This document shows, one piece after another, positions 31,745 through 40,964 of a stretch of 64,000 nucleotides of DNA. How positions within the stretch are numbered: the stretch's first letter is position 1; the number at the start of each line of letters is the position of its first letter. The stretch covers positions 1,353,001-1,417,000 of the forward strand of contig NZ_CP022367.1 of the NCBI RefSeq assembly GCF_003119115.1. The letters run 5' to 3'. The stretch comes from Azospirillum sp. TSH58 (GTDB taxonomy: Bacteria > Pseudomonadota > Alphaproteobacteria > Azospirillales > Azospirillaceae). The notes under the pieces were generated by a model, which worked only from the letters and a program-made list of their open reading frames with translations, did no database searches and was not told the origin of the DNA. The translations under genes were made by a program, and so were the position numbers.

Positions 31745-33907
31745 TCAGATCTGCCCCAGGGTCTTGATCCGCGCCTTGGGGTGGATCTCGTTCTGCGACA
31801 TCACCACGGTGGCCGGCCGGAACCGCTCGACGATCGAGCGGACGAAGGGACGGATCAGGGGGCTGGTCAACAGGACGGGGGTCTCGCCCATCATGGCGTG
31901 TCGCTCGAAGGTTTGGCGGACCGAAGTGATGAATTGCTGAAGCCGGCTTGGCGCCATCGTCAGTTGCCGGTCGTCGCCATCGCCCACCAGCGATTCCGCG
32001 AACGCCTGCTCCCATTCGGGAGACAGGGTGACGAGCGGGATGACTCCCATCTCGTTGATGTTCGCGTCGCAGATCTGCCGCGCCAGGCGCGTGCGCACAT
32101 GTTCGGTGATCTGCGTGATGCTGCGGGTTTGGCTTGCCGCCTCGGACACGCCTTCCAGAATGGTCGCAAGATCGCGTACCGACACCCGTTCTGCAAGCAG
32201 GTTCTGCAACACCCGTTGCAATCCGCCCACAGTGATCTGCGCCGGCACCACGTCGGCGATCAGTTTCTGGTGCTCCTTGTCCAGCTCGTCCAGCAGCTTC
32301 TGGGTCTCGGTGAAGGACAGCAGCTCGGGCATGTTGTCCTTGATCAGCTCGGTCAGGTGCGTGGTGATGACCGTGGACGGATCGACCACCGTGTAGCCCT
32401 TGAACAGCGCCTCCTCGCGGTAGCCCGGCTCGATCCAGATGGCCGGCAGGCCGAAGGTCGGCTCCACCGTCTGCTCGCCGGGCAGGCTCATCGCCTCGCC
32501 GCGCGGGTCCATGACCAGCAGCATGTTCGGGCGGATGTCGCCGCGCCCCGCCTCGATCTCCTTGACGCGGATGATGTAGGAGTTGGGCGGAAGCTGGAGG
32601 TTGTCCTGGATGCGCACGGCGGGCATGACGAATCCGACCTCGCCGGCGATCTGGCGGCGCAGGCCCTTGATCTGGTCGGTCAGCCGGTGGCTGCCCGCCT
32701 GCGGCTGGTTGATCAGCGACAGCAGGCCGTAGCCCAGCTCCAGCCGGATCAGGTCGATGGCCAGCGCCGTGGCGATCGGCTCGTCGGCCACCGGGGCGGC
32801 ACCGCCGCCCGGCCCGCCCATGCCCGCGGCCTCGGCGGCGGCGGCCTCCGCCTCCTCCGCCTCCTTTTTGGCGCGCATCTTCGGCAGATAGTAGGCGGCG
32901 GCCCCGACGACGGCGATCACCGGCAGGAAGGGCAGCATCGGCATGCCCGGCATCAGGGCCAGCAGGGTCATGGCCCCCGCCGACAGGCCGAGCGCGCTGA
33001 CATGGTTGGTGAGCTGCCCGACCACCGCCTTGTCGGTGGAGCCGCCGGTGCCGGCCTTCGACACCAGGAAGCCGGCGGAGATGGAGATGACCAGCGCCGG
33101 GATCTGCGAGACGAGGCCGTCGCCGATGGTCAGCTTGGTGAAGGTGTCCAGCGCCTGCAGGATCGGCATGTCGTAGCGCAGGACCGCCAGCGACACGCCG
33201 CCGATGATGTTGATGAACATGATCATCAGGCCGGCGACGGCGTCGCCCTTCACGAACTTCGACGCACCGTCCATGGAGCCGAAGAAGGCGCTTTCGTCCT
33301 CCAGCTCCTTGCGCTTGGCGCGGGCGGTGGTCTCGTCGATCATGCCGGCGGACAGGTCGGCGTCGATGGCCATCTGCTTGCCGGGCATGGCGTCCAGGGT
33401 GAAGCGCGCCGCCACTTCGGCGATGCGGCCCGAACCGGCGGTGATCACCTTGAAGTTCACGATCGTCAGGATCGCGTAGACGATCACGCCGATGATGAAG
33501 TCGCCGCCCATGACGAAGCCGGCGAAGGCCTCGATCACATGGCCCGCCGCCGACGTGCCTTCATGGCCCTGCGTCAGGATCAGGCGGGTGGACGCCATGT
33601 TCAGCGACAGGCGCAGCAGCGTGGTGATCAGCAGGATCGTCGGGTAGGCCGACAGCTCCAGCGGCTTCTCGATGAACAGCACCACCATCAGGATCAGGAC
33701 CGAGATGGTGACGTTCAGCCCGAGCATCATGTCGAGCAGCATCGGGGGCAGCGGCAGGATCAGCCCGACGACGATCAGCATGATGCCGGCCGCCATCACG
33801 ATGTCGCCGCGCTTCAGCGCGCCCTTGGCGACGGCCACCATGTCGGTCAGCGCGGACATGTTGCCGCCGCCCGCGCGCGCCCCCGGATTGTGTTCGGTCA
33901 GTGCCAT
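31745..33907 (-). CDS. flhA: flagellar export gate protein FlhA
   Basis: Export-gate component of 720 residues with about eight membrane helices in the first 330 residues, the conserved FHIPEP region (DAMPGKQMAIDADLSAGMID), and a cytoplasmic domain with the linker rich in Ala/Glu (KKEAEEAEAAAAEAAG) and ARIQDNLQLPPNSYIIRVKE-like VRIQDNLQLPPNSYIIRVKE. Length fits the family. ATG 33907 has GGAGGAG 6 nt upstream. It follows flbD by 35 bp and precedes flhF by 43 bp. Confidence 0.95.
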   Translation of the reverse strand: MALTEHNPGARAGGGNMSALTDMVAVAKGALKRGDIVMAAGIMLIVVGLILPLPPMLLDMMLGLNVTISVLILMVVLFIEKPLELSAYPTILLITTLLRLSLNMASTRLILTQGHEGTSAAGHVIEAFAGFVMGGDFIIGVIVYAILTIVNFKVITAGSGRIAEVAARFTLDAMPGKQMAIDADLSAGMIDETTARAKRKELEDESAFFGSMDGASKFVKGDAVAGLMIMFINIIGGVSLAVLRYDMPILQALDTFTKLTIGDGLVSQIPALVISISAGFLVSKAGTGGSTDKAVVGQLTNHVSALGLSAGAMTLLALMPGMPMLPFLPVIAVVGAAAYYLPKMRAKKEAEEAEAAAAEAAGMGGPGGGAAPVADEPIATALAIDLIRLELGYGLLSLINQPQAGSHRLTDQIKGLRRQIAGEVGFVMPAVRIQDNLQLPPNSYIIRVKEIEAGRGDIRPNMLLVMDPRGEAMSLPGEQTVEPTFGLPAIWIEPGYREEALFKGYTVVDPSTVITTHLTELIKDNMPELLSFTETQKLLDELDKEHQKLIADVVPAQITVGGLQRVLQNLLAERVSVRDLATILEGVSEAASQTRSITQITEHVRTRLARQICDANINEMGVIPLVTLSPEWEQAFAESLVGDGDDRQLTMAPSRLQQFITSVRQTFERHAMMGETPVLLTSPLIRPFVRSIVERFRPATVVMSQNEIHPKARIKTLGQI

Positions 33908-33942
33908 GCCGCCGCTCCTCCGCCCTTCGTCCGATCAGCGGA

Positions 33943-35457
<1,515 letters not shown>

Positions 35458-35458
35458 C

Positions 35459-36325
35459 TTACGCTCCCCTCGGAGAACCCCGGTCGGAGTCCCGGTCGAA
35501 GTACTGAATCCGCTTTGCAGGCGGAAGAACGGCGTTCAGGAGCATCTCCAGACGCCGCGGATTTTCCTGGCGCGCGATGGATACCGCGCCGATGGTGTAG
35601 AGAGTCTTGACGAGCGCGTCCTCCTCCGCCGTCCGCTCAACCTTTGCGGCCAGCGGGGCGAGGGCGACGTTGCCCAGCACCGCCCCGTAGAAGGTCGTCA
35701 GCAGGGCCAGCGCCATGGCCGGGCCGATGCTCGACGGGTCGTTCAGGCTGCCCAGCATCTGGACGAGGCCGACCAGCGTGCCGATCAGCCCCATGGCCGG
35801 CGCCACCTCCGACGCGCGGCGCAGGACGCCGGCGCTCTTGACCTTGCAGGCGCCCGACGCCTCGACCTCGCCGATCAGCATCCGCTCGATGTCGTCGGGC
35901 GGCAGCCCCTCGGCCACCAGCGTGACCGAGCGGTGCAGGAAGGACTCGTGCTTCAGCTCCGGCAGGACGTTGCGCAGCGTTTCCGGCGCGCGGCGCGCCG
36001 CCTCGGCCAGCAGGAGGACCTGCCGGGCCACGCCGCGCGGGTCGCTGGTCCGGTGGATCAGCACCGCCCCGGCGTCGCGCCACGCGATGGCCACGTCGGA
36101 CAGCGAGAAGGAGGCGGTGGTGACCGCCAGCGTGCCGCCCAGCACGATGATGAGCGACGGCGGATCGACGAAGGCGCGCAAAGACCCGCCCGACGCCATG
36201 GCGACGAAGATGACCACGGCGGCGGCGGCCAGGCCGACCAGCGTAGCCATGTCCACCCCGCCGCGCGGCCGGGCGGAGCGCCCACCCCGGCGGGACGATT
36301 CAGCGCTGTCTCGTGTGAGGCTCAT
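35459..36325 (-). CDS. motA: flagellar stator protein MotA, PomA-like
   Basis: Stator membrane subunit of 288 residues. From residue 26 it follows PomA/MotA: MATLVGLAAAAVVIFVAMAS, GGSLRAFVDPPSLIIVLGGT, and the TM3/TM4 region SEVAPAMGLIGTLVGLVQML, IGPAMALALLTTFYGAVLGN, including the conserved prolines. The shorter cytoplasmic loop fits the PomA/short-MotA class; this alone does not tell proton from sodium use. ATG 36325 overlaps the fliN stop as ATGA; ATG 36250 would fit the family N-terminus better. The matching motB is 26 kb away. Confidence 0.87.
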   Translation of the reverse strand: MSLTRDSAESSRRGGRSARPRGGVDMATLVGLAAAAVVIFVAMASGGSLRAFVDPPSLIIVLGGTLAVTTASFSLSDVAIAWRDAGAVLIHRTSDPRGVARQVLLLAEAARRAPETLRNVLPELKHESFLHRSVTLVAEGLPPDDIERMLIGEVEASGACKVKSAGVLRRASEVAPAMGLIGTLVGLVQMLGSLNDPSSIGPAMALALLTTFYGAVLGNVALAPLAAKVERTAEEDALVKTLYTIGAVSIARQENPRRLEMLLNAVLPPAKRIQYFDRDSDRGSPRGA

Positions 36326-36651
36326 CCGCGGTCCGACTTGATGATTTCGGTCATGGTGATGCCCAGCCGGTCTTCCACGACCACGACCTCGCCGCGGGCG
36401 ACCAGACGGTTGTTCACGTAGATGTCGATGGCCTCGCCGACCTTGCGGTCCAGCTCCACCACCGCGCCGCGCCCGAGCTTGAGCAGCTGGCTGACCTGCA
36501 TGGTCGATTTGCCGAGCACGGCGGAGATCTGGACGGGGATGTCGTAGACCGCTTCCAGATCCTTGGCTGGACCCAGGCCGGTCTCATACTCCGCAATGTC
36601 GCTGCGGCCACCGCCGTCCAACTCGTCGAGGGAGAAGCTGTCCTTGGCCAT
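36322..36651 (-). CDS. fliN: flagellar motor switch protein FliN
   Basis: C-ring component of 109 residues. After an acidic N-terminal extension comes the SpoA domain: YDIPVQISAVLGKSTMQVSQ, LLKLGRGAVVELDRKVGE, DIYVNNRLVARGEVVVVEDR. All residues of the classic FliN fold appear. It sits between fliH and motA in the fliF operon and shares 4 nt with motA. Confidence 0.94.
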   Translation of the reverse strand: MAKDSFSLDELDGGGRSDIAEYETGLGPAKDLEAVYDIPVQISAVLGKSTMQVSQLLKLGRGAVVELDRKVGEAIDIYVNNRLVARGEVVVVEDRLGITMTEIIKSDRG

Positions 36652-36703
36652 CGAAGTCTCCAGAAGCCCTTAGAACCTGATAAGAATCCACACCGCAGCC
36701 GTT

Positions 36704-37477
36704 TTACCCTGGCGGCGGCGCCTCCAGCAGCCCGGCCATCCGCCGTTCGATCTGGGCGAGCAGGCCGGCGGTGTCGCGCTCCACCCCGCCTTCGGCCCAT
36801 TCGATCCGGCAGCTTCCCGGCGCGAGGCCGGAATCGCCCACCACCATCAGCTTCGCGCCGAAGCCGCGGGCCGCGATCACCTGATCCAGATGCTCGCGCA
36901 CCGCGTCCACCATGTCGTCGGCGACGCGCACCACCAGGCGCGGCTCGTCGATCAGGTCGGTCAGGCAGGCGCGCACCAGCCCTTCCACCTCCAGCAGCCC
37001 GCCGCGCCGCGCCAGCTCGGGCATCAGCTTGCGGACGATGGCCAGCGCGATGTGCACGGGCTGGTCGGCCCGCTGGGCGCTGGTGGCGTAATGCTCGTTC
37101 AGCAGATGCTGCACGCCGTTGCCGACGGTTTCCAGCGCGTTGGCGATCCGCGCCTGCACCGTCGCCTCGATCTCGACGCGGGCGTTCTCGTAGCCGTCCT
37201 TGCGGCCGGCGTTGTTGCCGTCGACGAAGCCCTTGCCGTAGCCCGCCGACTTGCCGGCGGTCTCGCCCTCCGCGAAGCCGGCGGCGCGGGCGGCGGCCAG
37301 ATCGGCCTCGCCGAACACCGGGGGCGGCGGCTCGGGCGGCAGTTCCGGCTCCGGTTCGGGCTCCGGTTCCGGCAGGGGGATGTTGTCGAAATAGTCGTCG
37401 TCCGCCTGAAGCTGCCGGCGCGGCGGCGCATCCACGTCGAAGGACTCGTCGAACAGGAATTTGCGGACCGAACTCAT
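36704..37477 (-). CDS. fliH: flagellar export ATPase regulator FliH
   Basis: Protein of 257 residues that holds FliI at the C-ring. A Pro/Glu repeat stretch (PLPEPEPEPEPELPPEPPPP) at about 34-53 is followed by the Gly-repeat helix typical of FliH (AAGFAEGETAGKSAGYGKGF) and a C-terminal FliH/V-ATPase-E-like domain ending SCRIEWAEGGVERD. Assigned from the GxxxG-type repeats and position directly after fliF, 4 bp away. ATG 37477. Confidence 0.88.
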   Translation of the reverse strand: MSSVRKFLFDESFDVDAPPRRQLQADDDYFDNIPLPEPEPEPEPELPPEPPPPVFGEADLAAARAAGFAEGETAGKSAGYGKGFVDGNNAGRKDGYENARVEIEATVQARIANALETVGNGVQHLLNEHYATSAQRADQPVHIALAIVRKLMPELARRGGLLEVEGLVRACLTDLIDEPRLVVRVADDMVDAVREHLDQVIAARGFGAKLMVVGDSGLAPGSCRIEWAEGGVERDTAGLLAQIERRMAGLLEAPPPG

Positions 37478-37481
37478 CGCG

Positions 37482-39146
37482 TCAGCTCTCCTGATACAGC
37501 CAGTTGCGCAGGATCGACACCGCTTCCTCCGGATGCTTCTCCACGATCTCGCCCACCTTGCGCAGCGAGGAGGCGCGGACGCGGCCTTCGACGCGGTTGA
37601 TGTCGATCATCTGCTCCAGCTCCTCGTCGGCCTGGGCGGCTTCGAGGGCGAGATCCTGGGCCAGCGCGCCGGTCGGCGCGGCCAGCGCGGCGGGCATGCC
37701 GCTCTGGTCGGCCAGCAGGCGGTCCATGTCGTCCTCCTCCTGCTGGTCGGCCTTCTCGAAGGCGCGGGTGATCAGCGGGCGGATGACCAGCAGGATGATG
37801 AGGACCGCGACGATGCCCAGCACGACCATCTCCGCGATGCGGAACAGGTCGTCCTTGGTCATGCCGAGGAACAGCTCCTCCGGCTTCTGGACGTCGTCCT
37901 CCGGCGACCAGAAGCGCATGTTGATGACTTCCAGCGTGTCGCCGCGCACGGCGTCGAGGCCGACGGCGGAGCGGACGAGCGCCTTGATGCTCTCCAGCTC
38001 CTGCTCCGGCCGCGGCTGGTAGGCCGCCGGGTTGCCGTCCCTGGGCAGGCTGTAGGTGCCGTCGACCAGCACCGCGACCGACAGGCGGCGGACCTGACCG
38101 GACTCGCGGACGTGGTTCTTGGTGGTCCGGCTGATCTCGTAGTTGATGGTCTCTTCGCTGCGGTTCTGCTTGTTCTGCGAGATCGGCCCGGCGTTGTTGC
38201 CCGACTGCGCGGTCGGCAGGTTCTGGTCCACCGTGACCGGAGACAGCGGGTCGCGGTCGTGGCTCTCGTTCGCCTCCGTCACCGTCTGGGTGGAGCGGAC
38301 GACCTGGCTTTCCGGATCGAAGATTTCGGATTGCGTGGTGATGCGGTCGAAGTCGAGATCGGCCGAGACCTCCGCCCGCACCTTGCCGTAGCCCACGGTG
38401 CGGCCCAGCAGATCCTCGATGATGCGGGCGACGCGGCTCTCGTAGGCGACCTTCTTCTCCTCCGCCGAGGCCAGCATGGCGTCCGCGCTGTCGTTGCCGG
38501 TGCCGCGGGCGAGCAGGGTGCCCTTGTCGTCGACGATGGAGATGCGGCTGGGGTCGAGGTTCGGCACGGAGGCGGCGATCAGGTGCTGGATCGCCTGGAT
38601 GTTCTCGCGCGACAGCTGGGCGCCGGGGCGCAGCTTCAGGAAGATGCTGGCCGTCGCCGGGTTCTGCTGGCGGGCGAACAGCTCGCGCTTGGGCAGCACC
38701 AGATGGACGCGGGCGCTCTGCACCCCGTTCAGCGTCTGCACCGTGCGCGCCATCTCGCCCTCCAGGGCGCGCAGATGGTTGATGTTCTGCATGAAGCTGG
38801 TGGCGCCGAAGCCTTCGCCCTTGTCGAACAGCTCGTAGCCGATCGAGCCGCCCGACGGCAGGCCTGCGGCCGCCATCCGCATGCGGGTCGGCCCCACCTG
38901 CTCGGCGGCAACCATGATCTTCGTGCCGGTCTTGTCGACCGTGAAGGGGACCTTCGCCTCCTCCAGCTTCTTGGCGATGGCCGCGGCTTCGGTGGGCTGG
39001 AGTTCGGCGTAGAGAAGCTCCATCTCCGGGGTGGAGAGGCGCGTCATCAGATAGACGAAGAATCCGATCAGGAGCAGGCCGACGCCGCCGATGGCGGCCA
39101 GGCGCGCGGGACCCAGGTTGCGCAAGGTCTGCAGAAGGTTGTTCAC
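37482..39146 (-). CDS. fliF: flagellar MS-ring protein FliF
   Basis: MS-ring subunit of 554 residues. One helix near the N-terminus (about 17-35) and one at about 440-465 (VVLGIVAVLIILLVIRPLI) bracket the periplasmic ring-building motifs (NNLLQTLRNLGPARLAAIGG, VQSARVHLVLPKRELF, NYEISRTTKNHV). The C-terminal tail (SSLRKVGEIVEKHPEEAVSI, LRNWLYQ) is the FliG-binding segment. The start is GTG 39146; no ATG fits and the ribosome site is weak. First gene of the minus-strand fli operon, with a sigma-54-type promoter 73 bp upstream. A fliG gene is missing after it. Confidence 0.94.
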   Translation of the reverse strand: MNNLLQTLRNLGPARLAAIGGVGLLLIGFFVYLMTRLSTPEMELLYAELQPTEAAAIAKKLEEAKVPFTVDKTGTKIMVAAEQVGPTRMRMAAAGLPSGGSIGYELFDKGEGFGATSFMQNINHLRALEGEMARTVQTLNGVQSARVHLVLPKRELFARQQNPATASIFLKLRPGAQLSRENIQAIQHLIAASVPNLDPSRISIVDDKGTLLARGTGNDSADAMLASAEEKKVAYESRVARIIEDLLGRTVGYGKVRAEVSADLDFDRITTQSEIFDPESQVVRSTQTVTEANESHDRDPLSPVTVDQNLPTAQSGNNAGPISQNKQNRSEETINYEISRTTKNHVRESGQVRRLSVAVLVDGTYSLPRDGNPAAYQPRPEQELESIKALVRSAVGLDAVRGDTLEVINMRFWSPEDDVQKPEELFLGMTKDDLFRIAEMVVLGIVAVLIILLVIRPLITRAFEKADQQEEDDMDRLLADQSGMPAALAAPTGALAQDLALEAAQADEELEQMIDINRVEGRVRASSLRKVGEIVEKHPEEAVSILRNWLYQES

Positions 39147-39685
39147 GCGCTAGTCCCCGATCGGATGCCCCGGTGGATCTCCGGGAAGTTCTTGATTTCG
39201 CAGACGCAAAAAAGGAATTTGCAAAAACCGCGCCGGTCCTTGCTTTAAGCGCGCATGCTGGGCTGTCTTGATGAAGAGAGCGTTAATTCGTGGGCAGAAA
39301 TTGCCCAGTGCTCGGCAAAATGTGCCTACCGGTGCGCGCCTGCAACGCTCCTTTGCCGACCAGTGAGCGAGAAGCGGACGAGCGGCTCTCCGTAAAAGCG
39401 CGACGATTCGATCGTTTCCGAGGCAAGCAATTAAAAATTACCTCGAAAGAAAGAATGATGTGCGTGCATATACCCATTCTCTTTCTAGGGTTTGTTTGGA
39501 CGTAGGTAGTAAATATCGCAGCGGTGGTTGACTTTGCGTCGCCGACGACATAGCTGAGTTGCAATGGTCGCTTGTCCGATACCAAAAAGATCGTGGCACA
39601 AGCACGTCGGAATCTTTCCAACGCAGAACCGAATGTTGCTTCGCGCGACATAGGGCTTTGCCACCGTTGTCGATGGGGGAATGCC
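39147..39685. other. AT-richer gene-free stretch between fliF and the XRE gene
   Basis: Holds the fliF promoter and the promoter of the divergent regulator. The segment 39420-39560 is clearly AT-rich relative to its surroundings. Short frames on both strands (39290-39505 plus, 39283-39768 minus) lack ribosome sites and coding character, so I call no gene. Confidence 0.5.
39219..39235 (-). promoter_or_regulatory. sigma-54-type promoter of the fliF operon
   Basis: On the minus strand, CGGCGCG, GTTT, TTGCAA matches the -24/-12 consensus TGGCACG-N4-TTGCW except at two positions, with the invariant GG-N10-GC spacing. Transcription would begin near 39210, giving a leader of about 64 nt. The operon contains FlbD, the expected activator. 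Confidence 0.6.
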
Positions 39686-40210
39686 GTGAAAAGACGTGGA
39701 CGTGAGAAGAAGGAAGGCCTCAACGAGGTCGATGTGTTCGTTGGCCAGCGCCTGCGCGAACTGCGCATGCTCGCCGGTCTGAGTCAGAGCGATGTCGCGT
39801 CGGCACTGGGGCTGACCTTCCAGCAGCTTCAGAAGTACGAGCGCGGTTTCAACCGGGTTTCGGCCAGCCGGCTGTTCAAGCTGGCTCAGTTCTTCCGGGT
39901 CCCGGTCTCCGTCTTCTTCGAGGGGCTGGAGGAGCGTCACGCCGCCCAGGAGGCCGGTATCGCCAGCCCGCAGGCGGAGGAGTCGGAGGGCACGCTGCGC
40001 TCCCGCGAGGCGCTGATGCTCGCCCGCTACTTCCAGAACATCCGCGATCCCGAGATCCGCGGGGCGATCCGGGAGCTGGCCGAACGCTGCGCCGACCAGA
40101 CCGACGGCGCCGGCGACCCGGCCCTTGGCGCGGACGTCGGGGTGGTCGAGCCGTCCGCCGTGCGCGGCCGCCGCGGGCGTGGTGCCGGCCACAGCGTCGG
40201 GCAGGCGTGA
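39686..40210 (+). CDS. XRE-family helix-turn-helix regulator
   Basis: DNA-binding protein of 174 residues. The Cro/C1-type HTH lies at about 18-75: VGQRLRELRMLAGLSQSDVA, SALGLTFQQLQKYERGFNRV, and SVFFEGLE, matching the alphaproteobacterial group that includes many uncharacterised stress/motility regulators. The C-terminal half is a variable helix (REALMLARYFQNIRDPEIRG) and a Gly/Arg-rich tail. GTG 39686 is chosen: GGGGGA precedes it and the conserved HTH follows. Divergent from the fliF operon, so it may regulate flagellar genes (inference from position only). Confidence 0.8.
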   Translation: MKRRGREKKEGLNEVDVFVGQRLRELRMLAGLSQSDVASALGLTFQQLQKYERGFNRVSASRLFKLAQFFRVPVSVFFEGLEERHAAQEAGIASPQAEESEGTLRSREALMLARYFQNIRDPEIRGAIRELAERCADQTDGAGDPALGADVGVVEPSAVRGRRGRGAGHSVGQA

Positions 40211-40253
40211 GGCAGGGGCGGGGGTGGCCCAGGGTTTGTCCCGACGCGGCTCC

Positions 40254-40310
40254 GCCCGCCCGATTCCCAGGGCCGCCCGATTTCCGGGACCCGCCCGTTT
40301 CCTGGGAAAT
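40254..40310. repeat. three imperfect 17-18 bp tandem repeats
   Basis: A unit of the form CCGCCCGATTCC(C/G)GGG occurs three times in a row, each containing a small palindrome such as TTCCGGGA or TTCCTGGGAA. It lies 45 bp after the XRE regulator stop. Function unknown. Confidence 0.45.
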
Positions 40311-40427
40311 GACCGGCCCCGCCGACGATGGCGGGTCCATGCGCGGACCGTGCAGCCGTTCCGCCTCAAGCCCCCTGTGAGGCGGCCGGACGCGCGGGCC
40401 GTCGCGTCGTGATCGGCCATGGCGCCT

Positions 40428-40470
40428 TGGCCAAAAGGAAAAGCCGGCAACCCGTCGAGGTTGCCGGCTT
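40428..40470 (-). terminator. intrinsic terminator of the tRNA-Leu/tRNA-Ala transcript
   Basis: AAGCCGGCAACC and GGTTGCCGGCTT form perfect 12-bp arms with a 6-nt loop; on the minus strand a T-rich run (TTTTCCTTTTGG) follows. It starts 5 bp after the tRNA-Ala 3' end. Confidence 0.9.
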
Positions 40471-40475
40471 CATGA

Positions 40476-40551
<76 letters not shown>

Positions 40552-40580
40552 ACTTATGATCAGACCAACACAAGAAGTGT

Positions 40581-40667
40581 TGGTGCGCTTGGAGGGACTC
40601 GAACCCCCACGGCCTTTCAGCCACTAGGACCTGAACCTAGCGCGTCTACCAATTCCGCCACAAGCGC
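40581..40667 (-). tRNA. tRNA-Leu (anticodon CAG)
   Basis: Class II cloverleaf of 87 nt with encoded CCA. Acceptor GCGCTTG pairs with CAAGCGC; the anticodon stem CTAGG/CCTAG holds TTCAGGT with anticodon CAG; a long variable arm (TGGCTGAAAGGCCG) and T-loop GTTCGAGTC follow. First gene of the tRNA pair. Confidence 0.96.
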
Positions 40668-40714
40668 ATCGTCTGCTCTTTGTCCCGCGTCCCTTGGGGC
40701 GACGCGGGAGCGCT

Positions 40715-40743
40715 GATATAGCCGCGCCGCCGCCGGCGCTCAA
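40715..40743 (-). promoter_or_regulatory. sigma-70-type promoter of the tRNA pair, with leader hairpin
   Basis: On the minus strand TTGAGC (40738-40743) and TATATC (40715-40720) are separated by 17 bp, in otherwise very GC-rich DNA. A leader inverted repeat (CCCGCGTC and GACGCGGG, 40684-40708) lies at the expected transcript start, before tRNA-Leu. Confidence 0.55.
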
Positions 40744-40908
40744 GCGGAATCTTTCGAAGCCGCCATTTTTTCGGGGAGGGCCTTCACCCCTTCGGCGCAC
40801 TCCGGACACGCCGGACGCTACGACTTTCACCCTTTCGCGCGGGGAGGGCGCGGTTGCTATCTTCATCTTGCCCCAAGGGCGTGTGCCTCCCTGTTTTGCA
40901 CCTCAAGA

Positions 40909-40934
40909 GCCCGCCGTTCGTCAGGACGGCGGGC
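40909..40934 (-). terminator. hairpin downstream of the hybrid sensor kinase gene
   Basis: GCCCGCCGT and ACGGCGGGC form perfect 9-bp arms with an 8-nt loop, 31 bp past the kinase stop on the minus strand. T-tract is weak (TCTTGAGG), so this is a probable but not strong terminator. Confidence 0.5.
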
Positions 40935-40964
40935 CGCTTTCTGATCCGGGGGCCGCGAAACCTC

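Noticed and set aside
39283..39768. Minus-strand frame of 161 codons between fliF and the XRE gene
   Set aside because: It overlaps the promoter region and the XRE HTH coding sequence and has no family features.
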